Assembly (NCBI GenBank): GCA_020850535.1
Contig: JADZEM010000194.1
Location: 1 to 53,439 of the forward strand
DNA from: Chloroflexota bacterium
Lineage (GTDB): Bacteria > Chloroflexota > UBA6077 > JACCZL01
Direction: 5' to 3'
DNA length: 53,439 nt
Below, one piece after another: positions 1 through 7,997 of this stretch. Within the stretch, counting starts at the first letter, position 1; each line of letters begins with the position of its first letter. The translations under genes and the position numbers were made by a program. The notes beneath the pieces are model-generated. The model had not been told where the DNA came from. It worked only from the letters and a program-made list of their open reading frames with translations, and searched no databases.

Positions 1-21
1 CCCATCCTTGCCATCCTCCTA

Positions 22-85
22 GCGGGTCCATCATCTGCCTCCCTTCGGTCATTCAACCTCCGGGTTCCGCAGATGGTGGACCCGC
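22..85. repeat. 17-bp inverted repeat with 30-nt loop
   Basis: Arms at 22-38 and 69-85 are complementary over 17 bases with one T/G wobble position (left arm begins GCGGGTCCATCATCTGC). No coding region is convincing between the left window edge and the regulator gene. It could be the terminator of a gene ending left of the window, or an operator; the sequence does not decide. Confidence 0.6.
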
Positions 86-125
86 CTTCGCAATAACTGT
101 CGGGAAGTCAGCCCCCGACCCCGAG

Positions 126-244
126 GGAGGCCCTCACCCCCCGACCCCCTCGCCCTGTGCGCGGGCGGGGGGGAGACACACGGCAGTTTCGTTCCTCCCC
201 CTCGCCCGCGCACAGGGAGAGGGGGTCGGGGGGTGAGGGCCTCC
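126..244. repeat. Long near-perfect palindromic repeat (about 50-bp arms)
   Basis: Left arm about 126-175 and right arm about 194-244 are complementary with only two or three mismatches around an 18-nt loop. Both outer ends carry GGAGGCCCTCACCCC, the same core that forms the terminator palindrome at 16428-16458 and appears as a half copy near 45122. It therefore belongs to a dispersed intergenic palindrome family, MITE-like or REP-like, with no coding capacity. Confidence 0.8.
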
Positions 245-288
245 AGCCTGGAGCCATGCGATTGCCCTGTGACCGCATCGACACCCCA

Positions 289-317
289 TTGACGAGGCTG
301 CCGCACACTGCTACACT
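289..317 (+). promoter_or_regulatory. Sigma-70-type promoter of the GntR gene
   Basis: TTGACG (289-294), a 17-bp spacer and TACACT (312-317) give a near-consensus housekeeping promoter. The predicted transcription start near 324 lies immediately before the palindrome at 326-347. Confidence 0.7.
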
Positions 318-325
318 CGCCGCGC

Positions 326-347
326 GGTCGATGGTTAACCATTGACC
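326..347. promoter_or_regulatory. 22-bp palindromic operator candidate
   Basis: The palindrome has core ATGGTTAACCAT flanked by GGTC and GACC, with one mismatched pair over 22 bases. The centre TGGT-TA-ACCA resembles the TNGT/ACNA half-sites of FadR/FCD-type GntR regulators. Its place right at the predicted transcription start, 5' of a GntR gene, suggests autorepression. It also covers the TTG at 342, arguing against that codon as the translation start. Confidence 0.6.
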
Positions 348-401
348 GTCAAGGGGTCTCGCGCGCCGCGGCCCCTTCGGCGAGGAGGCCGATCCGCCCG
401 C

Positions 402-1151
402 ATGGCCGCCGAATCCTCCGACATCTCTGCCCGGCGTCCGGCCGGCCGGCGCTTCAAGCGCGTGCCCGTCGCGGCCCTCCACGAGGAAGTCGTTCGCGCG
501 TTCTGTGACGCCCTGCTGACCGGCCAGATCAAGCCGGGGCAGCGGATCGTCGAGCGGGACATGGCCGAGGAGATGGGCCTCAGCCGTGGGCCGATCCGCG
601 ACGGGCTGGCGGTGCTGGAGCGGCATGGACTGGTGGTGCGCGCACGCCACAAGGCGAGCTACGTCGCCTCGCTCGATCAGGCGGACGTGCAGGACGTCTA
701 CACCGTCCGCCGCATGTTCGAGACGTTCGCGCTGCGGCTGGCGGTGGAGCAGGGGCGGCTGACCGAGGCCGCGCTCGATCCGCTGCGGCAACTGGTGGCC
801 GAGATGGAGCGGGCCGGTGAGTCTGGCGACCGTGTCTCGATCCTGGAGCGGGATATCGCGTTCCACCGCGCCCTGTGCGAGATGAGCGGCTCGCCACGCC
901 TGCTCGACCTGTACGACCAGACGCGGCTGCTGCGGCTGCTGGTCTTCACCATCTCGCAGCTTCCGCACATCGATCTGCAGGTGCTCGGGCCGCAACACCA
1001 GCAGATCGTCGACGCCCTCGCCGAGGCGATTCACCACCGCGATGCGGCTCCGGCCGTCGTCGCCCTCGAACGGCACCTTGAGAGCTCGTGTCAGCTCGCG
1101 ATTCGCCAGATCGCCCAGGCGGGAGGGGAGGAGCAGGAAGTCCCGGGGTAG
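402..1151 (+). CDS. GntR-family transcriptional regulator, FCD (FadR-like) type
   Basis: A 249-residue DNA-binding regulator. The N-terminal winged helix (about residues 25-90) contains the typical GntR run with MAEEMGLSRGPIRDGL and ERHGLV; the C-terminal half is an all-helical FCD ligand domain with a D-x3-H motif (DIAFH) and further histidines (QHQQI, ERHLE) at the usual metal-binding places. I chose ATG 402 because GAGGAGG lies at 382-388; the frame stays open to TTG 342, but that lies inside the operator palindrome. FCD regulators usually sense organic acids or sugar acids and sit beside the genes they control, so the likely target is the sugar importer starting at 1319. Confident family, inferred target. 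Confidence 0.9.
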   Translation: MAAESSDISARRPAGRRFKRVPVAALHEEVVRAFCDALLTGQIKPGQRIVERDMAEEMGLSRGPIRDGLAVLERHGLVVRARHKASYVASLDQADVQDVYTVRRMFETFALRLAVEQGRLTEAALDPLRQLVAEMERAGESGDRVSILERDIAFHRALCEMSGSPRLLDLYDQTRLLRLLVFTISQLPHIDLQVLGPQHQQIVDALAEAIHHRDAAPAVVALERHLESSCQLAIRQIAQAGGEEQEVPG

Positions 1152-1204
1152 GCAGCAGCAGGGGGCGCTGGCTTCCTGAGCCGCCGCCACATCGCCTTGA
1201 ACGA

Positions 1205-1233
1205 TTGTCCATCAATCAGTGGACTGGTACGAT
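1205..1233 (+). promoter_or_regulatory. Probable promoter of the first ABC importer operon, with internal inverted repeat
   Basis: TTGTCC (1205-1210), 17-bp spacer, TACGAT (1228-1233). Between the two boxes lies an inverted repeat GTCCA-N8-TGGAC (1207-1224) that a repressor could use. It is 86 bases before the lipoprotein start. Confidence 0.5.
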
Positions 1234-1318
1234 CCACCCTATCGACAACGAAGCACGCGCACCCCTGGTCTGGTGGGCCTGCTCCGTCGGTTCGGCACTC
1301 CAATGGCGGAGGCATCAG

Positions 1319-2827
1319 ATGTCACGTCCTGCACCGAAGATCACCCGTCGCCGCTATCTCGGCCTGAGCATCGGGCTGATGAGCGCCTCGCTGCTGGCCG
1401 CCTGCGGGCAGTCGGCTGCGCCGGCGCCCACGGCTGCGCCGGCCAAGCCCGCCGAAGCCGCGAAGCCGGCCGAGGCAGCCAAGCCCGCCGAGGCCGCGAA
1501 GCCGGCCGCCCCGGCCGCGGCGCCAGCCGCCACCACCGCCCCGCCGGCCGCCGCTGCCCAGGCCGCCCCGGCGAAGGTCGATCCGGCCAAGCCCACCGAT
1601 GCCGCCTTCGACTGGCAGCAGTTCAAGGGCCAGTCGATCAACGTCCAGTTCAACAAGCACCCGCACAACACCGTCATCGAGCAGAACATCCCCGAGTTCA
1701 CCAAGCTGACCGGCATCAACGTCCAGTTCGAGGATCTGCCGGAGATTCAGGGTCGCCAGAAGCTCGTGGTCGAGTTCGCGGGCGGCGGCGGCAACCTCGA
1801 CGCCTTCAACGCCAGCTACCACGTCGAGAAGGTCCAGTTCTCGAAGAGCGGCTGGTTCATGCCGCTGAACGAGATGATCGCCGACAAGAAGCTGCTCAGC
1901 CCGGAGTTCGACTGGAACGACGTGCCAGAGCCGGGCAAGAAGGAAGTCACGCTGGCGGACGGCAAGATCGTCGGCATCCCCTCCTTTGTGGACGTCAGCA
2001 TCATGGCGTACCGCAAGGACCTGCTCGACGCGAAGGGCCTGAAGGTTCCGACGGACCACACCGAGCTTGAAGCGGCCATCAAGGCGCTGCACAACCCGTC
2101 CGGGGGCGTCTACGGCTGGTGCGCGCGCGGCCTGAAGAACGCCAACATGACCCAGTGGCCGTGCCAGTTCCTCAACTGGGGCGGCAAGTACTTCGAGAAC
2201 GGCAAAGCAACCCTCGACACGCCGGCCGGCGAAGGCTCGCTGGACTGGTACGCGCGCATGAACCGCGAGTACGGCGTCCCCGGCGTGGTGAACTTCAACT
2301 GGTCCGAGGTGACCGCCGCCTTCATGCAGGGCCAGGTCGCGTTCATGGAAGACGGCATCAACTTCCTGAGCCAGTACGAGGACGAGACCAAGTCGAAAGT
2401 CAAGGGGAAGGTCGGGTACGCGCTGGTGCCGAAGGGCCCCGGCGGCCAGATCCCGCCGACCTACACGCCGGGCTTCGCGATCAGCGCGAAGTCGAAGAAG
2501 GCCGGCCCGGCCTTCCTGTTCACCCAGTGGGCGACGGGCAAGACCATGGGCATCAAGGCGCAGGTCGCCGGTGTGGGCGTCGCGCGGCTCTCGACCTGGG
2601 ATGACCCGGCCGTGAAGGCTGCCCAGAAGATGCCGCAGGATTGGGTGGACGCGTTCATCCAGGGCAACAAGATCGGCTCGCCGGGCCTGCCGGCCATCGC
2701 CGCCGTCAGCGAGTACCGCGACACGGTGGGGGCGCTCTTCCAGGGCGCCATCGAGGGCGGCAGCGCCAAGGAGATCATCAAGAAGGCGAACGACGCCTTC
2801 CAGGCGATCCTGGACAAGGAAAAGTAG
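1319..2827 (+). CDS. Sugar ABC transporter substrate-binding lipoprotein (family 1)
   Basis: A 502-residue extracellular solute-binding protein that captures an unknown, probably carbohydrate, ligand for the two permeases downstream. The N-terminus has a Tat-like TRRRYLG motif and a lipobox LLAAC with Cys29 as the lipidated residue. Residues 30 to about 95 are an Ala/Pro/Lys linker with repeated AEAAKP units, then the SBP_bac_1 fold. ATG 1319 is preceded by GGCGGAGG at ideal spacing; the frame is open much further upstream but that part overlaps the regulator. It is the first gene of a three-gene importer operon, separated from the permeases by a strong hairpin. No ATPase is encoded here, so a shared MsmX/UgpC-type ATPase elsewhere is likely. 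Confidence 0.92.
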   Translation: MSRPAPKITRRRYLGLSIGLMSASLLAACGQSAAPAPTAAPAKPAEAAKPAEAAKPAEAAKPAAPAAAPAATTAPPAAAAQAAPAKVDPAKPTDAAFDWQQFKGQSINVQFNKHPHNTVIEQNIPEFTKLTGINVQFEDLPEIQGRQKLVVEFAGGGGNLDAFNASYHVEKVQFSKSGWFMPLNEMIADKKLLSPEFDWNDVPEPGKKEVTLADGKIVGIPSFVDVSIMAYRKDLLDAKGLKVPTDHTELEAAIKALHNPSGGVYGWCARGLKNANMTQWPCQFLNWGGKYFENGKATLDTPAGEGSLDWYARMNREYGVPGVVNFNWSEVTAAFMQGQVAFMEDGINFLSQYEDETKSKVKGKVGYALVPKGPGGQIPPTYTPGFAISAKSKKAGPAFLFTQWATGKTMGIKAQVAGVGVARLSTWDDPAVKAAQKMPQDWVDAFIQGNKIGSPGLPAIAAVSEYRDTVGALFQGAIEGGSAKEIIKKANDAFQAILDKEK

Positions 2828-2841
2828 CTCGCGATCACGCT

Positions 2842-2874
2842 GGAGGGCCGTCACGCACACCGTGACGGCCCTCC
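2842..2874 (+). terminator. Perfect 14-bp hairpin between binding protein and permease genes
   Basis: Arms 2842-2855 and 2861-2874 pair perfectly around CACAC. No T-run follows. Placed 14 bases after the binding-protein stop and before the permease ATG, it probably acts as a partial terminator or 3'-end protector so that the binding protein mRNA is more abundant than the permease mRNA, as in mal operons. Confidence 0.75.
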
Positions 2875-2903
2875 GTGTGTCTCTGGCCCCCACCGAGGTC
2901 ACC

Positions 2904-3845
2904 ATGGCCGATCACTCTGTCGCAAGCCCTCGCCCTGCGCCAGCCGCGCCCGCCGCTTCGACGCACGGGCTGTCCGCATGGTTCGAGCGGCGCGCGTCGT
3001 TCGTCCTGCCGTTCCCGGCCGTGGCGACCGTCGCCCTGATGCTGGCGTTCCCGCTGGCGTACACCCTCTACCTGAGCGTTCAGGACTTCTCGCTGGCGAG
3101 CACCGCCGCGCCGAAGTTCGTCGGGCTGGACAACTACATCACCCTCTTCACGACCGATACACGCTTCAAGAACTCGATCTTCGTGACGTTCTACTTCACC
3201 CTGCTTGGGGTGACCGTCCAGACGTTCCTCGGGGTGACGCTGGCGCTGCTGTTCAATCGGCAGTTCTGGGGGCGGGGGTTGCTGCGAACCCTGGCGATCC
3301 TGCCGATGGTCGCCACGCCCGTCGCCATCGCCCTGATCTTCGTGCTGATGTACCACCCGACCCTCGGCGTGATGAACTATTTCCTGTCGGTGATCGGGCT
3401 GCCGCCGTGGAGTTGGACCTACGCCTCGGGGACGGTCATCCCGGCGCTGGTGATCGTGGACACCTGGCAGTGGACGCCGCTGATCATGCTGATCGTGCTG
3501 GCCGGGCTGGCGGCGCTTCCCGGCGAGCCGTACGAGGCGGCGATGATCGACGGCGCGAGCAAGGCCCAGATGCTCTGGACGATCACCCTGCCGCTCCTGC
3601 GCCCGACCATCGTGACGGCGGCCCTGTTCCGCCTGATCGACTCGCTCAAGACGTTCGACATCATCTTCGTGATGACGCAGGGCGGCCCGGGCGGGGCATC
3701 GGACACCATCAACATCTACCTGTTCAACACCGCGTTCTCGTACTTCCACATGGGGATGGCGTCCTCGATGGTGGTCATCTTCTTCGCGATCATCCTGGGG
3801 GTCTCGGTCCTGGCGATGAGGATCCGGAGGGCGTCATGGCTCTGA
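2904..3845 (+). CDS. ABC sugar transporter permease, MalF/UgpA type
   Basis: A 313-residue inner-membrane permease with about six transmembrane segments starting with a helix near residue 40. The cytoplasmic EAA loop that docks the ATPase is seen as EAAMIDGASKAQMLW followed by LPLLRP. ATG 2904 has GAGGT five bases upstream and lies clear of the 2842-2874 hairpin; a GTG at 2862 is inside the hairpin and is less likely. The 3' end overlaps the next permease by ten bases, so the two are translationally coupled. Confidence 0.9.
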   Translation: MADHSVASPRPAPAAPAASTHGLSAWFERRASFVLPFPAVATVALMLAFPLAYTLYLSVQDFSLASTAAPKFVGLDNYITLFTTDTRFKNSIFVTFYFTLLGVTVQTFLGVTLALLFNRQFWGRGLLRTLAILPMVATPVAIALIFVLMYHPTLGVMNYFLSVIGLPPWSWTYASGTVIPALVIVDTWQWTPLIMLIVLAGLAALPGEPYEAAMIDGASKAQMLWTITLPLLRPTIVTAALFRLIDSLKTFDIIFVMTQGGPGGASDTINIYLFNTAFSYFHMGMASSMVVIFFAIILGVSVLAMRIRRASWL

Positions 3846-4666
3846 TCCGCAAGCATGGCGAGACGGCGGCCTACACCATCCTGATGCTGATCCTGATGGC
3901 GCCGATGGCGTTCGTCTTCTTCTGGATGGTCTCGATCTCGTTCCGCACCAACATCGAGGCGACGGCCTCGCCGCCGCTGTTCATCCCCCGCAACCCGACC
4001 CTGGACGGCTACCGCTACGTCTTCGACAACCCGTCCAACCCGTTCTTCAAGTACGTCATGAACAGCACCATCGTGGCGTTCGGCTGCACCGCCATCGGGA
4101 TGCTGCTGGGCGTCCCCGCCGCGTTCAGCATCGCGCGGTGGAAGCAGAACGGCCTGGCGCTCGGCATCCTGCTGGCACGCATCACCCCCGGCCTGAGCTT
4201 CCTGGTGCCCTGGTTCATCACGTTCCGCTGGTTCGGGCTGATCGACACGCACGCCGCCCTGATCCTCAGTCACCTGATCGTGGGCCTGCCGATCATCGTC
4301 TGGGTGATGATCGGCTTCTTCGAGGACTTGCCGACGGAGCTGGTGGATGCCGCGCTGATCGACGGCAGCTCGATCTACGGGGTGCTCTGGCGCATCGCCG
4401 TGCCGCTGGTCAAGCCGGGCCTGGTGGCGACGGCCATCCTGAGCATCATCTTCTCGTGGAACAACTTCAACTTCTCGGTCATCCTGGCCGGCCCGAACAC
4501 GCGGACGCTGCCCGTCGCCGTGTTCAACCTGATGAGCTTCGAGCAGTTCAACTGGGGACCGCTGGCCGCCGCCGCCACCATGATCACGCTGCCGGTCGTG
4601 GCGATGGCGCTGGTGATGCAGCGGCACATCGTGAGTGGGCTGACCCTGGGGGCCGTCAAGCAGTAG
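3836..4666 (+). CDS. ABC sugar transporter permease, MalG/UgpE type
   Basis: A 276-residue second permease of the importer, with about six transmembrane helices and the EAA loop visible as VDAALIDGSSIYGVLW then VPLVKPG. ATG 3836 lies inside the end of the preceding gene and is preceded by CCGGAGGG. The partner permease upstream supplies the other half of the channel. It closes the operon; no ATPase gene follows before the PAC2 gene. Confidence 0.9.
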   Translation: MALIRKHGETAAYTILMLILMAPMAFVFFWMVSISFRTNIEATASPPLFIPRNPTLDGYRYVFDNPSNPFFKYVMNSTIVAFGCTAIGMLLGVPAAFSIARWKQNGLALGILLARITPGLSFLVPWFITFRWFGLIDTHAALILSHLIVGLPIIVWVMIGFFEDLPTELVDAALIDGSSIYGVLWRIAVPLVKPGLVATAILSIIFSWNNFNFSVILAGPNTRTLPVAVFNLMSFEQFNWGPLAAAATMITLPVVAMALVMQRHIVSGLTLGAVKQ

Positions 4667-4772
4667 CCGTTCGTTCGATGGCGCTCACCCCAGGCGTCTC
4701 GCCGACTTTCGCCGCCTGCTCCGCAGGGCAATTGCAGGTTCGTTGGTGCTCCCAAAAGTCGCAAGACGCGCA

Positions 4773-4903
4773 GTCGGGGGCTGAAGCCCCCGCCTACACT
4801 CATTCCGTCGCTGCGCGACGGACGCCCGGAACAGCGTTGATCGGTGGGACTGGAGCGTCGCGAAGCGACTGCAGGATGGTAGGCGGGGCTTTCAAGCCCC
4901 GAC
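4773..4903. repeat. Composite palindromic repeat element, about 130 bp
   Basis: Outer arms 4773-4797 (gtcgggggctgaagccccc...) and 4879-4903 are complementary over about 25 bases with small indels. Inside lie two more hairpins: TCCGTCGC-TGC-GCGACGGA (4804-4822) and GTCGC-GAA-GCGAC (4857-4869). The rest of the 4667-4992 gap shows no gene. This architecture is that of a dispersed, non-coding palindromic element rather than a simple terminator, though it may also end transcription of the importer operon. Confidence 0.75.
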
Positions 4904-4980
4904 CACGCCGCACGACCCGCCCATCATGCAATCGCCCTGGCCTGCTCCGCGCATTCCGGGGAGCAGGCAGCGCCGCTCGC

Positions 4981-4986
4981 TACAAT
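4981..4986 (+). promoter_or_regulatory. -10 hexamer TACAAT six bases before the PAC2 ATG
   Basis: TACAAT ends only six bases before ATG 4993, which would place the transcription start at or beside the A of the start codon (a leaderless mRNA). There is no Shine-Dalgarno sequence, consistent with this. No good -35 box is visible. Confidence 0.45.
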
Positions 4987-4992
4987 TCCGCC

Positions 4993-5931
4993 ATGAGTGT
5001 TCTACGGATCGCCGACCGGCCGGACCTGCGCCGGCCGATCCTTCTGGCGGGGTTCGGCGGTTGGGGCGATGCTGGCGCCGCCGCGACAGGCGCCCTCTCC
5101 TACCTGCTGGGCGACCCGCCGCCGTCGCCGTGCGCCGTCCTCGACCCTGAAGCCTGCTTCGACTTCACCGTGCAGCGGCCAGTCACGCGCCGCGATGCGA
5201 GCGGACGCTGGAAGCTGGAGTACCCCGAGATCACGCTCCACGCCCTCGTGCGGCCAGACGCCGAGTGCGATCTGCTGGTGCTGCGCGGTCCGGAGCCGCA
5301 CGCATCCTGGCCCACCATCGCGCGGGCCGTCGCCGAGTACGCCCTGAGCCTGGGCGTCGAGAGGGCAGTGACGTTCGGTGCGTTCATCGGACCGGTCTCG
5401 CACCGGCGCATCCCGATAGTGCGACGCACGCCGAACGCCGACCTCGACGCCCGGCTCGCCGCGCTCGGCTTCGAGGACACGGCCTACGCCGGACCGACGG
5501 CGTTCGTGACGGCGCTGCTGCACGGGCTGGACGAGGCCGGCATCCCCGCCGCCAGCCTCTGGGCAGCCAGTCCCGGGTACCTGGGTGCGCCGAACCCGGC
5601 CGTCTCCCTGTCGCTGCTGGAAGCCGCCGAGCGCGCCCTCGACGCCGATCTTGAGCTGGGACGGCTGCAAGGCATCGCCACCGACTTCCTGCGGAAAGTC
5701 GAGTCAGCGATCCGGGCGAACCCGGAGGTAGCCGAGCGGCTGAACCAGCTGCTGGAAGCCGATCCGGCCGACGATTCCCCGCCTGACGCAGACCCACCGA
5801 CGCCCACAAGCGAGGCCGACGAGTCGGCGAGCGACCTGCCATCCGGGCGCGATCTGGTGGAGGAGCTGGAGCGGTTCCTGCGCGGCGAGCGCGGGAGCGA
5901 GAGCAGCGATCCTGAAGGCGGCACCGGCTGA
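4993..5931 (+). CDS. PAC2 family protein (proteasome-assembly-chaperone-like)
   Basis: A 312-residue protein of the PAC2 fold. It opens with RRPILLAGFGGWGDAG and continues with TFGAFIGPVSH and a WAASPGYLG segment, the pattern of bacterial and archaeal PAC2 proteins of about 300 residues. The last 60 residues are acidic, Pro-rich and end in a short helix. PAC2 proteins in Actinobacteria, archaea and Chloroflexota are of uncertain role; a link with proteasome assembly is by homology only. It stands alone, with the TACAAT box directly upstream and a strong convergent terminator downstream. Confidence 0.85.
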   Translation: MSVLRIADRPDLRRPILLAGFGGWGDAGAAATGALSYLLGDPPPSPCAVLDPEACFDFTVQRPVTRRDASGRWKLEYPEITLHALVRPDAECDLLVLRGPEPHASWPTIARAVAEYALSLGVERAVTFGAFIGPVSHRRIPIVRRTPNADLDARLAALGFEDTAYAGPTAFVTALLHGLDEAGIPAASLWAASPGYLGAPNPAVSLSLLEAAERALDADLELGRLQGIATDFLRKVESAIRANPEVAERLNQLLEADPADDSPPDADPPTPTSEADESASDLPSGRDLVEELERFLRGERGSESSDPEGGTG

Positions 5932-5994
5932 CAGCCCGCCGTCGTGGGGCGCGGGCCGGCCGACGCCCAGGTGGGCTTGCCATCGCCCCACCGT

Positions 5995-6034
5995 GGGGCG
6001 TGGCATGCCACGCCTGCAGGGCATGCCACGCCCC
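5995..6034. terminator. Bidirectional terminator hairpin between convergent genes
   Basis: Perfect 15-bp arms GGGGCGTGGCATGCC (5995-6009) and its complement (6020-6034) around a 10-nt loop. It lies between the plus-strand PAC2 gene and the minus-strand lipoprotein gene and can serve both. T-runs are absent, as is common at this G+C content. Confidence 0.75.
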
Positions 6035-6074
6035 CGCCGGGCCGCTTCCCGACGTACCGCCGACCTCCTGCCGA

Positions 6075-7607
6075 CTACACCTCGTACACCTGCTTCAGCT
6101 CGGTCTCGGCCCACTTGACGGCCGCCTCGGGGGATTCGCCCTGGATCGCCTTGGCGAACATGTCCACGACGATGTACTTCGACCAGGCCAGGCCGGCCTT
6201 CTGGTTGGCCGGGCCAGGGAACCCGACGGCCCGCGCGACCGGCCCGAGGTCTCGGAAGATCTTGACGACCGGCGGGAGCTTGTCCCAGCCGAGCATCTGA
6301 TCGTGCTTCGGGCTGACGCCAGCGATGTAGCTCTGGTTCTCCTGGAAGCGGGCCTCGTAGATCTCCGGCTTCATCAGGTGCCGCAGCAGCTCCTTGGCCG
6401 CGTCGATGCTCTTGCTGTACTTCGGGATGCAGTAGTGGTCCGTGCCGACGAGCAGCGCGCGCTCCTTCGGGCCGGCCGGCATCAGCGAGAGGCCGATGTC
6501 GTCGAAGAACGGGCTCTTGTCGTTGCGGGCCACGAACCAGATGCTCGACCCGTTCTGCGTCGCGGAGATCTGCTCGGCCAGGAACGAGCGGTTGTTGGCC
6601 GAGTCATCCCAGGCGAGGCCCGTGTCGTCGAAGCAGTCCTTGAACGCAACGGCCATGTCCGCGACGGCCTTGATCGTCTCGGGCGAGTTGATGGCGACCT
6701 TGCCCTGCTCGTTGACCTCGCGGCCGCCGTAGCCCCACATCATCGAGTAGCACCAGCCCGGCGGATCCCCGAAGCTGTGCCCGAACGCCTGCCCGTACGG
6801 CTGGTTCTTCGCCTTCAGCTTCTTGCCGACCTCAAAGTAGGCGTCCAGCTTTTCCGGGAACGCCGACGCGCCGGCATCCTTGAACCAGGACTGCCGCCAG
6901 TGCATCGCGCCGCCGCTGTTGTCGTGCGGCATGGCGTACCACTTGCCGTCCGGACCGACGTCGTTCGCCTTGAAGATCGGGTAGAAGTCGCCGTACAGCT
7001 TCTGGATGTCCGCCACCAGATCCGAGATGTCGCTCATACCCTGGATGAAGGTCTGCGCCCAGTTGTCGCGGATGTGGACGATATCGGGGCCGCTGCCGCC
7101 CTGGATAGAGGCCGCGAGCTTCGGCTGAATATCGTTCGTGTTGACGAACTCGACGCTGACCCTCGCGCCGACATCCTTGGCCCAGTCCTCGATCTGCTTC
7201 TTGATGAAGGCGTCCGCCGTCGGGATGAACGAGGCCCAGCCAAGGTAACTGACCTGCGCGCCCGAGAGGTTGACCTTCGGCACGGCCGGAGCCTGGGCTG
7301 CCGCGCCGGCGGCTGGCGACGCCGCTGCCGCTGGCGAGGAGGCCGGGGCGGCTGCGGCTGCGGCCGGTGACGCCCCCGCTGCTGGCGCGGCAGCGGCCGG
7401 CGACGATGCCGGCGCGGCGGCGGGGGCGGCAGGCTTCGGGGCCTCCGTTGGCTTGGCCGGAGCAGCGGTCGGCTGCTGGGGCGCGGTGGCGCCGCCACAG
7501 GCTGTCAGCAGCAAGAGGCCAGTCGGCCCCACTGCCGTCTGCAGAAAGCCTCGGCGGCTCAGGTGGCTCCTCACGCGGGCACGTCGATCACGATCGTCTG
7601 GCATCAT
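6075..7607 (-). CDS. Sugar ABC transporter substrate-binding lipoprotein (orphan)
   Basis: A 510-residue Tat-type lipoprotein: SRRGFLQ motif, hydrophobic stretch, lipobox LLTAC, then about 80 residues of Ala/Pro/Ser linker with repeated ASPAAAA and PAAAASP blocks before the SBP_bac_1-like domain. The start has two consecutive ATG codons (7607 and 7604) after GGGAGG; the second has the better spacing. No permease genes are adjacent, so it either serves a transporter elsewhere in the genome or uses one of the two in this window. Its binding domain is clearly different from the lipoproteins at 1319 and 17917. Confidence 0.88.
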   Translation of the reverse strand: MMPDDRDRRARVRSHLSRRGFLQTAVGPTGLLLLTACGGATAPQQPTAAPAKPTEAPKPAAPAAAPASSPAAAAPAAGASPAAAAAAPASSPAAAASPAAGAAAQAPAVPKVNLSGAQVSYLGWASFIPTADAFIKKQIEDWAKDVGARVSVEFVNTNDIQPKLAASIQGGSGPDIVHIRDNWAQTFIQGMSDISDLVADIQKLYGDFYPIFKANDVGPDGKWYAMPHDNSGGAMHWRQSWFKDAGASAFPEKLDAYFEVGKKLKAKNQPYGQAFGHSFGDPPGWCYSMMWGYGGREVNEQGKVAINSPETIKAVADMAVAFKDCFDDTGLAWDDSANNRSFLAEQISATQNGSSIWFVARNDKSPFFDDIGLSLMPAGPKERALLVGTDHYCIPKYSKSIDAAKELLRHLMKPEIYEARFQENQSYIAGVSPKHDQMLGWDKLPPVVKIFRDLGPVARAVGFPGPANQKAGLAWSKYIVVDMFAKAIQGESPEAAVKWAETELKQVYEV

Positions 7608-7868
7608 TGCCTCCCTGTACGCGTGCGTGGGATACCCTCAGCGGACCCGTCGCCGTCAGAAGCGCCGGCGTACAGCGCCAGTGCTGCAGGCCGCCCGGCC
7701 AGAAACCGCTGTCGCCTGGGGCCAGGATATCGGACAGGCCCGGTGCGCCATTGCCTCGGGAGCGGTCACCATCCGTGTCAACAGGCGATAGGGCTTCGTC
7801 GCCGGTGCTCGTCAACGCCGTGTCTCGCCGCAGAGCATCCACACGGACGCCCTGCGAATGGCGGGCGG

Positions 7869-7897
7869 AGTGTAGCATCCGCAGACAATCATGTCTA
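7869..7897 (-). promoter_or_regulatory. Promoter reading toward the orphan binding-protein gene
   Basis: On the minus strand TAGACA (7897-7892), a 17-bp spacer and TACACT (7874-7869) form a good sigma-70 promoter. The mRNA would carry a leader of about 255 nt before the start at 7607. The rest of the 7608-7997 gap between divergent genes shows no gene and no clear plus-strand promoter. Confidence 0.55.
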
Positions 7898-7997
7898 CAA
7901 GAAGGTTTTTGCCAGTATGGGCGCACAATCAGCCTGCCCGCCGCGCGCCGAATCGCACAACAATAGGCACGCAGTTCGTCCGCGATGGAGCTGACCG

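Noticed and set aside
22-85. T-box or riboswitch leader
   Set aside because: Only a simple inverted repeat; no T-box sequence or conserved riboswitch core, and it lies upstream of the mapped-looking promoter at 289.
342-401. TTG 342 as start of the GntR regulator
   Set aside because: It lies inside the operator palindrome and has no Shine-Dalgarno, whereas ATG 402 has GAGGAGG upstream.
1322-2905. 527-codon open frame on the minus strand opposite the binding-protein gene
   Set aside because: Arg/Leu/Val/Gly-rich shadow typical of high-GC DNA; the plus-strand frame has a signal peptide, lipobox and known domain.
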